Source: Streptomyces fulvoviolaceus (GTDB lineage: Bacteria > Actinomycetota > Actinomycetes > Streptomycetales > Streptomycetaceae). From it: 12,458 nt of DNA. The notes under the pieces are model-generated. The model did not search any database. It saw only the letters and a list, made by a program, of their open reading frames with translations, and had not been told where the DNA came from. The stretch covers positions 1 to 12,458 of the forward strand of contig NZ_JOEY01000116.1 in NCBI RefSeq assembly GCF_000718165.1, in the 5' to 3' direction. This document shows positions 6,723 to 12,458 of the stretch, piece after piece. Made by a program: the position numbers and the translations under genes. Within the stretch, counting starts at the first letter, position 1, and each line of letters starts with the position of its first letter.

Positions 6723-7271
6723 ATGATCTGGTACGGACTGCTGGTGGCCGCCGTCGCCGTCGAGCGCGTCGCCGAACTCGTCGTCGCCCGCCGCAACGAA
6801 CGGTGGAGCACCGCCCGCGGCGCGACCGAGACCGGACAGGGCCACTACCCGGCGATGGTCGCCCTCCACACCGGCCTGCTGGCCGCCTGCCCGGCCGAAG
6901 TGTGGCTGGCCGACCGGCCCTTCGTACCCGCCCTGGCCTGGCCGATGCTGGCCGTGCTGGCGGGAGCCCAGGCGCTGCGGTGGTGGTGCATCCACACCCT
7001 GGGACCCCGTTGGAACACCCGGGTGATCGTCGTACCCGGCCTGCCGCTGGTGACGGGCGGCCCCTACCGGTGGCGGTGGCTGCGGCATCCGAACTATGTG
7101 GCCGTCGTCGCCGAGGGCGTAGCCCTGCCGCTGGTGCACACCGCCTGGGTCACCGCGGCCGTGTTCACGGTACTCAACGCCGCCCTGCTCACCGTGCGCA
7201 TCCGCTGCGAGAACCGGGCGCTGACCGCCGCGACCACGCCGACCACGCCGACCACGCCCGCTCCGGCGTGA
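6723..7271 (+). CDS. Isoprenylcysteine carboxyl methyltransferase-like membrane methyltransferase (SrsB-like)
   Basis: 182 residues with about four hydrophobic helices. The conserved C-terminal signature of ICMT-family enzymes is clear: LGPRWNTRVIVVPG (93-106), then GPYRWRWLRHPNY (113-125), a helix, and RIRCENRAL (159-167) near the end. These form the S-adenosylmethionine site. In Streptomyces griseus the equivalent gene of the srs operon O-methylates alkylresorcinols, and the gene order here is the same. A role on a prenylated protein is unlikely in a bacterium. The C-terminus ends in a Thr-Pro repeat encoded by three 9-bp copies. The TGA overlaps the GTG of the next gene (GTGA), so translation is probably coupled. 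Confidence 0.85.
   Translation: MIWYGLLVAAVAVERVAELVVARRNERWSTARGATETGQGHYPAMVALHTGLLAACPAEVWLADRPFVPALAWPMLAVLAGAQALRWWCIHTLGPRWNTRVIVVPGLPLVTGGPYRWRWLRHPNYVAVVAEGVALPLVHTAWVTAAVFTVLNAALLTVRIRCENRALTAATTPTTPTTPAPA
7232..7258 (+). repeat. Three tandem 9-bp repeats (GACCACGCC)
   Basis: GACCACGCC occurs at 7232, 7241 and 7250, encoding the TTPTTPTTP tail of the methyltransferase. Such short in-frame repeats can gain or lose copies by slippage without shifting the frame. Confidence 0.85.
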
Positions 7272-8281
7272 TCGACGTACTGGTGGCCGGTGGCGGACCG
7301 GCCGGTCTGGCCGCCGCCATCCACGCCGCGCTCGCCGGCTTGGAGGCCGTCGTCGTCGAACCCCGGACTGGGCCCGTGGACAAGGCCTGCGGGGAAGGCG
7401 TCATGCCCAGTGGTGTTGCCGCGCTGCGAGCACTGGGAGTCGAGGTCACCGGCCGCGAACTGCGCGGCATTCGCTACGTGGACGGCTCCACCCGCGCCGA
7501 TGCGTCCTTTCGCGGCGGCAACGGGCTGGGAATCCGCCGTACGACGCTGCACTCCGCACTGCACCGGCGCGCTCTCGACCTCGGCGTGCGCATGCTGCCG
7601 GGCAAGGTCGGCGAGGTGCACCAGAGCGCGGACACGGTCACTGCCGCCGGAACCACGGCCCGTTGGCTGATCGCCGCCGACGGTCTGCACTCCCCGGTGC
7701 GCCGCAGCCTGGGCCTGGACCTGCCGGGTCGCCCGCACGGCCGCTACGGACTCCGCCGCCACTACCGCGTCGAGCCATGGACGGACTTCGTGGAGGTCCA
7801 CTGGTCCGGGCACGGCGAGGCCTATGTGACACCGGTCGACGACGACCTGGTGGGCGTCGCGGTCCTCAGCCGCAGCCGTCGAGGATACGACGAACATCTC
7901 GCCGACTTCCCGACCCTCACCGCGTCGCTGCGCGGCCCGGCCGCAACGCAGGTACGTGGCGCCGGACCACTGCGGCAGCGGGTGCGGCGCAGGACCGCCG
8001 GCCGTGTCCTGCTCGTCGGCGACGCCGCGGGCTACCTGGACGCTCTCACCGGCGAGGGCATCGCCCTCGCACTGGCAACGGCCGGGGCCGCCATCTGCTG
8101 CCTGACCGCGGACCGCCCCGACGAGTACGAGCGCGCCTGGACTCGGCTGACCCGACGCCACCGACTGCTGACCGGAGCCCTGCTGACCGCGAGCCGCCGT
8201 CCCGGCACCGCCCGCCTCATCGTCCCCGCAGCATCCCGGATGCCCCCGCTGTTCTCAGCCGCGGTCTACGCACTGCAATAG
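7268..8281 (+). CDS. FAD-dependent oxidoreductase, geranylgeranyl-reductase/hydroxylase type (SrsC-like)
   Basis: 337 residues. GTG 7268 overlaps the previous stop as GTGA, and the dinucleotide-binding GGGPAG lies at residues 8-13, so the start is well placed; the open frame further upstream is a shadow of the methyltransferase gene. The group A flavoprotein motifs are in order: GGGPAG, KACGEGVMP (39-47), AADGLHSPVR (136-145) around the DG fingerprint, and GRVLLVGDAAGYLDALTGEGI (245-265), the GD motif binding the FAD ribityl chain. CGEGVMP is typical of the geranylgeranyl-reductase-like subgroup. In the srs pathway the flavoprotein hydroxylates the methylated alkylresorcinol, leading to a quinone. 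That is the likeliest job here. Alternatively it could reduce double bonds of a prenyl chain, which would fit the adjacent UbiA gene. Confidence 0.88.
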   Translation: MIDVLVAGGGPAGLAAAIHAALAGLEAVVVEPRTGPVDKACGEGVMPSGVAALRALGVEVTGRELRGIRYVDGSTRADASFRGGNGLGIRRTTLHSALHRRALDLGVRMLPGKVGEVHQSADTVTAAGTTARWLIAADGLHSPVRRSLGLDLPGRPHGRYGLRRHYRVEPWTDFVEVHWSGHGEAYVTPVDDDLVGVAVLSRSRRGYDEHLADFPTLTASLRGPAATQVRGAGPLRQRVRRRTAGRVLLVGDAAGYLDALTGEGIALALATAGAAICCLTADRPDEYERAWTRLTRRHRLLTGALLTASRRPGTARLIVPAASRMPPLFSAAVYALQ

Positions 8282-8447
8282 CAGCCAGGCCCCTTTTCAG
8301 GCCGAAAGCGAATAGGACCAACCGTGTGCGCGCTCTCCGCGTCGGCAGAGGTGGGTCACGACACCAGAGGATCGCGTGCTCCTCAGGGCCGTTCAGCAGA
8401 TGTTCGAGCGGGCCCGTGTGCCAAATGTCCTTCTATGGGCGCCGGGC
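8282..8447. other. Gap after the PKS operon, no firm gene
   Basis: No clear terminator is seen; GGCC-CCTTTTCA-GGCC just after the stop is only a 4-bp stem. On the minus strand from about 8430 a short frame reads DIWHTGPLEHLLNGPEEHAI and then LWCRDPPLPT with G/C-biased third positions but no start codon. It could be a scrap of a lost gene. A plus-strand frame over the same bases is equally G/C-biased, so I do not call either. Confidence 0.35.
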
Positions 8448-8768
8448 CTATGGCGAGCGGGTCAGGGCGACTTGAACCCTTCGATAGGCCCTCGTGATGG
8501 AGTGGCCTCGTGTCCCGTCGGAGTGCTCGCGAAGGAGAGCCGTGGCATCGGAGCGTCGGGTGAGTTGTCGTAGCTTGGTGCGGCTGTTGTGCTCGACGAG
8601 GATCGGCACGTAGTTGGGGATACGAGCGTTGCTGAGCGGCTGGTAGCAGTCCTGCACCACGTCCCGCACGGTTGCAGCCGTCAGCAGGGTGGCGTAGGAG
8701 GCCGTCAGCCGGTCCGTCAGCTCCTGAATGGTGTCGGGCACCGCGGCTTCGGCCGTGTTCGGGCCCAT
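8448..8768 (-). CDS. Small three-helix-bundle dimerization-domain protein
   Basis: 106 residues from ATG 8768, chosen because GAGGAG lies just upstream at the right spacing; the longer frame to 8885 has no such support. Residues about 11-70 contain ELTDRLTASYATLLTAATVR, then DVVQDCYQPLSNARIPNYVP and ILVEHNSRTKLRQL. This pattern matches the small actinobacterial proteins annotated as three-helix bundle dimerization domain, whose function is unknown. They often occur among stress or regulatory genes, as here. The last 35 residues, rich in Arg and Ser, go beyond the usual end of the family and may be read-through into once non-coding DNA. It converges on the PKS operon and points away from the membrane-peptide gene. 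Confidence 0.7.
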   Translation of the reverse strand: MGPNTAEAAVPDTIQELTDRLTASYATLLTAATVRDVVQDCYQPLSNARIPNYVPILVEHNSRTKLRQLTRRSDATALLREHSDGTRGHSITRAYRRVQVALTRSP

Positions 8769-9127
8769 GGGGCGCTCCTCACTGTCGCAGATGGCCGACC
8801 GCGGCATCCGATCAGTGTCCGGGTGCTCGGTGTCGGCCTGTCCGCTTCCCACACTTGCACGGATCGTGTCCGTGGAACGGCCCACCGGATGTGTTCATCA
8901 ACTCGCCATCTAGGATCGGTCGGCCTGCGGGCCGGGCGGCCGAGGGCCCGCGGTATCAGCAGTCCCGGTTGCCTCGTTCACAGCATCAGCAGGTCTGGCG
9001 AGGAGGACGTTGCCGACTCCGGTGCGGGACTTACGCGACTGATCGGCGCCGTCCGGGGAACCCGGCGGGGAGCGGCGCAGCCACCGGGATCACGTGTGGT
9101 GCGTCGTCCACCGGCAGGGGTAGACAG
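8769..9127. other. 359-base divergent intergenic region
   Basis: I see no gene here. It contains the RBS of the minus-strand three-helix gene, a GC-rich inverted repeat at 8927-8951, and two copies of ATCAGCAG within 8953-8995. Promoters for both flanking genes should lie here, but no consensus -35/-10 pair at proper spacing could be picked by eye. Confidence 0.5.
8927..8951. repeat. GC-rich inverted repeat, 7-bp arms
   Basis: GCGGGCC (8927-8933) and GGCCCGC (8945-8951) form a perfect stem with an 11-base loop. There is no T tract on either side, so it is not a standard intrinsic terminator. It may be an operator, a transcript hairpin, or chance in GC-rich DNA. Confidence 0.35.
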
Positions 9128-9340
9128 ATGCTCGCATTCGTGGCCGCCGCGCTCTTCGTCATTGCCTTCATCATCCGTGTCACCGAGACGTCGACCGAGG
9201 TGATCTTCAGCCCGACGAGCCTCATGCTTGCGGGGGTTGCTTTCCTCGCCGTGCACTCGGCCGGCGTGGGGTCCGGCTGGTCCCCCCGGCGAAGCTCCAC
9301 CCGGAGAAGCTCCACCCGGAGAAGCGGAAGTCGACGCTGA
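9128..9340 (+). CDS. Small two-helix membrane protein
   Basis: 70 residues from ATG 9128. Residues 2-16 and about 30-46 are hydrophobic helices (LAFVAAALFVIAFII and TSLMLAGVAFLAVHSAGV) joined by a short loop containing Ser, Thr and Glu. Small proteins of this shape, with TSLMLxG in the second helix, recur in Streptomyces as hypothetical proteins; no function is known to me. The tail, RRSSTRRSSTRRSGSRR, is strongly basic and produced by a 15-bp tandem repeat, so it probably faces the cytoplasm or touches nucleic acid or lipid headgroups. A GGGG tract about 10 bases upstream is a weak RBS. The surrounding frame is open from 8672, but the hydrophobic start and two-helix form favour this ATG. Confidence 0.65.
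   Translation: MLAFVAAALFVIAFIIRVTETSTEVIFSPTSLMLAGVAFLAVHSAGVGSGWSPRRSSTRRSSTRRSGSRR
9291..9320 (+). repeat. Two tandem 15-bp repeats (GAAGCTCCACCCGGA)
   Basis: Perfect copies at 9291-9305 and 9306-9320, followed by a partial third (GAAGCGG). They encode the repeated RSSTR units at the C-terminus of the small membrane protein. Because the unit is 15 bp, copy-number change would keep the frame. Confidence 0.85.
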
Positions 9341-9515
9341 GCAAAGCAATGTGTTCCAGCCTCGTGCCGGCGGATCCGAACGGGGAGCGGCCGGGTATGG
9401 CCCATCAGCGGGGCTGAGTTGCGCCCGGATCGGGCGATCATGGCTTGCAGTCGGTGACTGTCCCTGTGTCTCGGAGGAGCGATGGGGCGGAGCCCTTGCT
9501 GCTGCCCGCCTACGA

Positions 9516-10010
9516 TTAGAGCACGCGGTCCTCGCTGGTCTGCGGTGTGTCCTCGTCCGGCAGGTGCACGTCGTTGACGGCGATGTTCACCTCGATGACT
9601 TCCAGGCCGGTCATCCGTTCCACCGCCGCGATCACGTTCTCGCGGACCTCTGCGGCGACCTGGCGGATGCTGATCCCGTATTCCACGACGACTTGGAGGT
9701 CGATGGCGGTCTGTTTCTCGCCGACCTCGACCTTGACGCCGCGTCCCGCGCTCGCGTGCCCGCCGGGGACCCGGTCGCGCACGGCGCCCATGGTGCGAGT
9801 GAATCCGCCGCCCAGCGCGTGGATTCCAGGGACTTCCCGTGTGGCGATCCCGGAGATCTTCTCCACCACCCCGTCCGCGATGGTCGTCCGGCCACGTGTC
9901 TCCGGCGGTTCCTGAGGCCCGGGCTGTGCAGGCTGAAGCATCGTGCCCACGCCGCTGCTCGGCTCATCGGGATCGGACTTCTGCAGGGTTGAACCGTTCG
10001 GCTCCGTCAT
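9516..10010 (-). CDS. Asp23/Gls24-family envelope stress protein
   Basis: 164 residues from ATG 10010, with GAGGAGG 8 bases upstream; an in-frame ATG at 10106 lacks this support. A Pro/Glu-rich leader of about 38 residues precedes the Asp23 domain (about 39-151): GRTTIADGVVEKISGIA, the central REVPGIHALGG, GVKVEVGEKQTAIDLQVVVE, and the closing RMTGLEVIEVNIAVNDVHLP. This family forms abundant cytoplasmic or membrane-associated proteins in Gram-positive bacteria, tethered in Staphylococcus by AmaP, and is linked to cell-envelope or alkaline stress. There is no membrane helix here, and no AmaP or DUF2273 gene beside it, although the small two-helix protein upstream on the plus strand could be a membrane partner. 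That idea is inference. Confidence 0.88.
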   Translation of the reverse strand: MTEPNGSTLQKSDPDEPSSGVGTMLQPAQPGPQEPPETRGRTTIADGVVEKISGIATREVPGIHALGGGFTRTMGAVRDRVPGGHASAGRGVKVEVGEKQTAIDLQVVVEYGISIRQVAAEVRENVIAAVERMTGLEVIEVNIAVNDVHLPDEDTPQTSEDRVL

Positions 10011-10451
10011 GCGAAGCCACCTCCTCGGGCAGTCGACGGACTGCCATACCCGAGCGGCTGTCGGCCGCCGCCTTCGTGCCGCTCTCCCAAGTGCCGTGCA
10101 GGGCACCGGATATGCATGCGTCTACGGTCTTCGACACCGTCCGCATCCTGAGATGGGGAGGCTTCTGGCCACCTGGCGCACTGGCGAGGACTACGCTGCT
10201 GTCCAGGCGTCCCAGCCCCCGGCGGCTTGTCGTTGCCCGACACAGATGGCCGCGGGAAGCGGACCTTTCATCCGTCACCCGGCACATCCCTGGAGGAAAC
10301 CGGGTGGGTCCTCTGTCCTGTCGCACAGGCCCTCGGACCGGCCGTCGCCCCGCCTCCGCCGAACGTACGCCCCTGCCGACAGCGCGCCAAGGGGGCTGGG
10401 AATCCCGGCATCCCCACCTCGCTGCCGGATGGTCCTTTGAACCGAGGCGTC
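10011..10451. other. 441-base divergent region between Asp23 and STAS genes
   Basis: Several open frames cross this stretch on both strands, but none has recognisable protein similarity. It holds the strong RBS of the Asp23 gene and GGGTAT on the minus strand at 10051-10046, which resembles a sigma-B-type -10, but no GTTT-like -35 was found at the proper distance. GGAGGAAAC near 10290 precedes a GTG starting a 59-codon frame that overlaps the STAS gene; I consider that chance. Confidence 0.45.
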
Positions 10452-10877
10452 ATGCCCCTTCCACAGCTCACCGTCTACCGTCATGATCTACGGAACCGGG
10501 CGCTGATCACCCTGGCCGGTGAGATCGACCTGGGATCGGCCCCGTTGGTGCGCGCGGCACTGGCGCAGTGCTTGAGCGACGGCATCCGCATCGTCGATGT
10601 CGACCTCACGCCCGTGACCTTCTGCGACTGCAGCGGCCTCAATGCCTTCCTCTACGCCGCGCAGCGGACCACGGAGGCCGGCGGAATCCTGCGACTGCAC
10701 AACCCGCCACCGACGCTGGGGCGGATCCTCGACCTCACCGGCTGCGGGTTCCTGCTTCTCGGCCTTCCGCTCGGGCATCTGCCACCGTCCCTTGGGGACG
10801 CCGCCGCGCCGGCCGTTCCAGCCCCGCCGCACCGGACTGTTCCGCTGGTGGGGGTCCTGTCGGGCGATGTGCGATGA
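10452..10877 (+). CDS. STAS-domain anti-sigma factor antagonist
   Basis: 141 residues from ATG 10452, with GAGG just upstream. The STAS fold is recognisable from LITLAGEIDLGSAPLVRAAL (18-37), VDVDLTPVTFCDCSGLNAFL (48-67) and the RLHNPPPTLGRIL segment. Ser61 in DCSGL matches the serine of SpoIIAA/RsbV-type antagonists that anti-sigma kinases phosphorylate; the residue before it is Cys instead of Ser. Such proteins bind and sequester an anti-sigma factor when unphosphorylated, releasing a sigma factor. A roughly 30-residue Pro/Ala-rich tail follows the domain. No anti-sigma kinase (RsbW-like) or PP2C phosphatase lies in this window, so its partner is elsewhere. The stop overlaps the next start as ATGA. 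Confidence 0.88.
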   Translation: MPLPQLTVYRHDLRNRALITLAGEIDLGSAPLVRAALAQCLSDGIRIVDVDLTPVTFCDCSGLNAFLYAAQRTTEAGGILRLHNPPPTLGRILDLTGCGFLLLGLPLGHLPPSLGDAAAPAVPAPPHRTVPLVGVLSGDVR

Positions 10878-11539
10878 CGGCCCAGCCAGAGCAGAGGCAG
10901 CAGCGCAAGCCCCGTGCAGGCGAGCCGTCCACCATGGATGCGGTCCGGTTCCGCCGCGTGAGCCGCTGGCTGGCGCAGGGCCTGGGCGGGGAGCTGGCGG
11001 ATCTGTACATCGACTCCCGCGGGGCGTCCGCCGCTGAGGAGTACCGCGGCCGCAGCCGCCTGGACTTCCTGAATCGTCTCACCGGTGACATCCGCAGGCC
11101 GGGGTTCGCCATGGTGATCGCGGAGACGGACGACTTGGTGGGGTGCGCCTTCGGATTCCCGGTGGGCAGAGACGGCTTCTGGTGGCTCGGGTTCGAGGGA
11201 GCACTGCCGCAGAGCATCGAGCAACTCACCGTGTCCGGCGGCGTCTTCGCGATCACCGACCTCCTGGTCCGCCCGCACCCGCAGGACCGGGACGTGGTCC
11301 GCCGGTTGCAGGAGGGGCTGCTGAGCGACCACCAGGCGTCACTCGGCGCCACCTTGGTGGATCCGGACGATCACCCGACCCTCGCGTCGCTCCGCTCCTG
11401 GGGATGGCTGGACGTCGGAGAAGTGTGGCGGCCGGCGGGCCCGACCATGTTCCGTGCGCTGGTATTCCCCCTCGGGGAACGAACCGCGGCGAGGCTGACG
11501 GGACTCGCCCGCGAGGCCCGGACCCGGTGGCCCGGGTGA
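10874..11539 (+). CDS. GNAT-family N-acetyltransferase-like protein
   Basis: 221 residues from ATG 10874, which overlaps the STAS stop (ATGA) and so is probably translated by coupling. The C-terminal half has a GNAT-like core: MVIAETDDLVGCAFGFPVG (80-98), FAITDLLVRPHPQDRDVVRR (125-144), then LVDPDDHPTLASLRSWGW (161-178) and a final strand MFRALVFPL. GNAT enzymes move an acetyl group from acetyl-CoA to an amine. The usual R/Q-x-x-G-x-G/A pyrophosphate loop is degenerate here (QDRDVVRRLQ, no glycines), so activity is uncertain. Substrate unknown. Its place between a STAS protein and a GAF-ANTAR protein suggests a regulatory rather than metabolic job, but this is inference. Confidence 0.72.
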   Translation: MTAQPEQRQQRKPRAGEPSTMDAVRFRRVSRWLAQGLGGELADLYIDSRGASAAEEYRGRSRLDFLNRLTGDIRRPGFAMVIAETDDLVGCAFGFPVGRDGFWWLGFEGALPQSIEQLTVSGGVFAITDLLVRPHPQDRDVVRRLQEGLLSDHQASLGATLVDPDDHPTLASLRSWGWLDVGEVWRPAGPTMFRALVFPLGERTAARLTGLAREARTRWPG

Positions 11540-12298
11540 GGTCCGACAACCGGTCGGCCCGCATCCAGGTGCTGGTCGCCGGGCAGGCGGCCCTGCGCGG
11601 TGCCCGGGTCGGTGTGGTGGATGTGTGTACCGCGGCCGTGGCCGCTCTGCCGGTCGGCGGAGCCGGCGTATCCGCGATGTCCCGCACCACGGCGAGCCAT
11701 CCACTGTGCAGCACCGACACCATCAGCGAACAACTGGAGGAACTGCAGCTCACCCTGGGCGAGGGGCCCTGCGTGGACGCCTTCACCCACGGCTGCGCCG
11801 TCCTGACACCCGATCTACTGACCAGTCAACTGCAGGAACACTGGTCCGTGTTCGCGGACGCGGCCCTGGAGGCCGGGGCAGGCGCCGTCTTCGCGCTCCC
11901 CCTGCAGATGGGGGCGATCAGCCCGGGGGGTCCTGGACCTGTACGCCGACGTGCCGACGGTGCTGGATGCCGGGGAACTGGCCGACGCGCTGGCGTTCGC
12001 CGATCTCGCGACGCTGCTCCTGCTCGACGCGCGGATCGAGCAGACTGGCGCACCGGTCGACGGAGCACTGGCAGATCGCGGTTTCGAGGACCTGGGCGGA
12101 TACCGGGCGGAGATCGACCAGGCCACCGGCATCCTGAGCATCCAGCTCGGCGTCGGCATCGACGAAGCCTTCGTCCGGCTCCGCGCCCACGCCTATACAC
12201 AGGGATGCCGGCTCGCCGACGTGGCCGCCGACGTGGTGGCCCATCGGCTCCGCTCCTCCCCGGACACGGAACCCGAACGGACCGACGAGGAATCCTGA
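11536..12298 (+). pseudogene. GAF-ANTAR regulator, split by a frameshift at a G6 run
   Basis: GTG 11536 overlaps the previous stop (GTGA). The first frame gives a GAF-type domain with LQLTLGEGPCVDAF and LEAGAGAVFALPLQMGAISP. At six G's (11925-11930) this frame becomes nonsense (it stays open to 12372), while the +1 frame continues exactly where the family would: VLDLYADVPTVLDAGELADA, LAFADLATLLLLDARIEQ, then an ANTAR domain (YRAEIDQATGILSIQLGVGI, AFVRLRAHAY, LADVAADVVAHRL) ending at TGA 12298. With five G's the two halves would join as one protein of about 253 residues. ANTAR domains bind paired RNA hairpins and cause antitermination; GAF is the sensor. Possible explanations are a true mutation, a sequencing error in a homopolymer, slippage or phase variation. 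Confidence 0.82.
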
Positions 12299-12376
12299 CG
12301 CACTGGTGCCGTCCGATGAATGTGCTGCGCTTCCCGCTCCCTTCCGGCGGGACTAGTCCCAATCGAGGGTGACACG
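12299..12376. promoter_or_regulatory. Gap with palindrome GGGACTAGTCCC before the second GAF-ANTAR gene
   Basis: A perfect 12-bp palindrome occupies 12349-12360, 16 bases before ATG 12377. TCCCG (12332-12336) can also pair with CGGGA (12348-12352), giving an alternative fold. It may be an operator or a transcript hairpin; ANTAR regulators often act on hairpins in leaders of their own or linked genes. No clear promoter was seen. Confidence 0.35.
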
Positions 12377-12458
12377 ATGAATCAGCAGCTCCTGGCCAAG
12401 ACCTTCGTCGAGCTGGCGGACAACCTGGTCGCCGACTTCGACCTGATCGACTTCCTGC
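12377..12458 (+). CDS. GAF-ANTAR-type regulator, N-terminus only (runs off window)
   Basis: ATG 12377 follows GAGGGTG at a suitable spacing. The 27 visible codons read MNQQLLAKTFVELADNLVAD and FDLIDFL. FVELADxLVxxFDxIDFL is a characteristic start of actinobacterial GAF-ANTAR regulators, just before the GAF domain. No domain itself is visible yet, so the call rests on this motif and on the neighbouring GAF-ANTAR gene. It would be the fourth gene of the STAS series, 78 bases after the previous ANTAR stop. Confidence 0.65.
   Translation, partial: MNQQLLAKTFVELADNLVADFDLIDFL

Noticed and set aside
6803..7267. Upstream extension of the FAD oxidoreductase frame
   Set aside because: Lies inside the methyltransferase gene, and the FAD-binding motif begins only 8 residues after GTG 7268.
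8440..8500. tRNA-like T-arm (GGGTTCAAGTC on the minus strand)
   Set aside because: The standard stem flanking TTCAAGT does not pair, and no acceptor, D or anticodon arm could be found around it.
9482..9577. Short plus-strand ORF after GGAGGAGCG
   Set aside because: The spacing to ATG is too short, there are only 31 codons, the composition is odd, and it overlaps the 3' end of the Asp23 gene.
10046..10051. GGGTAT on the minus strand as a sigma-B-type -10 for the Asp23 gene
   Set aside because: No GTTT-like -35 lies 14-16 bases upstream; a single hexamer match is weak evidence.
10310..10486. 59-codon plus-strand frame starting at a GTG after GGAGGAAAC
   Set aside because: Overlaps the STAS gene in another frame, is rich in Arg/Pro, and has no recognisable similarity.
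11931..12372. Continuation of the first GAF-ANTAR frame beyond the G run
   Set aside because: After the G run this frame is Arg/Gly/Pro-rich nonsense, while the +1 frame encodes a clear ANTAR domain.

Overview
The window is high-GC DNA with Streptomyces-type features: strong G/C preference at third codon positions, GTG starts, ATGA/GTGA gene overlaps, and protein families typical of that genus (transmembrane Ser/Thr kinase, STAS and GAF-ANTAR proteins, type III polyketide synthase). No rRNA, tRNA or CRISPR array was found. The mix of transposase scraps, truncated genes and a biosynthetic operon suggests accessory DNA, perhaps toward a chromosome arm. That placement is inference.

Layout. (1) 1-408: two insertion-sequence remnants back to back, the start of a TnpB-like gene running off the left edge (minus) and the end of a DDE transposase with a frameshift (plus). 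(2) 625-2580 minus: a membrane Ser/Thr kinase whose outer part is a duplicated four-cysteine module. It is divergent from a secreted PL7 alginate lyase (2857-3639 plus), and two inverted repeats lie between them. (3) 3643-4528: a rearrangement scar. It holds an internal piece of a sensor histidine kinase, the N-terminal third of a Tat-exported amidohydrolase pointing toward it, an operator-like inverted repeat, and a 17-codon ORF with a strong RBS that looks like the start of a lost gene.

(4) 4599-8281: the most coherent functional block. A UbiA-type prenyltransferase (minus) is divergent from a three-gene operon of type III PKS, isoprenylcysteine-methyltransferase-like membrane enzyme and FAD oxidoreductase. 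The operon has the order and families of the Streptomyces srsABC phenolic-lipid operon: resorcinol synthesis, O-methylation, then hydroxylation to a quinone. The neighbouring UbiA gene raises the possibility of a prenylated or otherwise lipid-modified phenolic product.

(5) 8448-10010: small stress-type genes, namely a three-helix-bundle protein, a two-helix membrane peptide and an Asp23/Gls24 protein. (6) 10452-12458: an overlapping plus-strand series, STAS anti-sigma antagonist, GNAT acetyltransferase, GAF-ANTAR regulator, followed after a short gap by a second GAF-ANTAR-type gene that runs off the right edge. The first GAF-ANTAR gene is broken into two frames at a run of six G's. ANTAR proteins usually act on RNA as antiterminators and STAS proteins act by partner switching, so this block looks like a stress-signalling unit, but no anti-sigma kinase or sigma factor is visible within the window.
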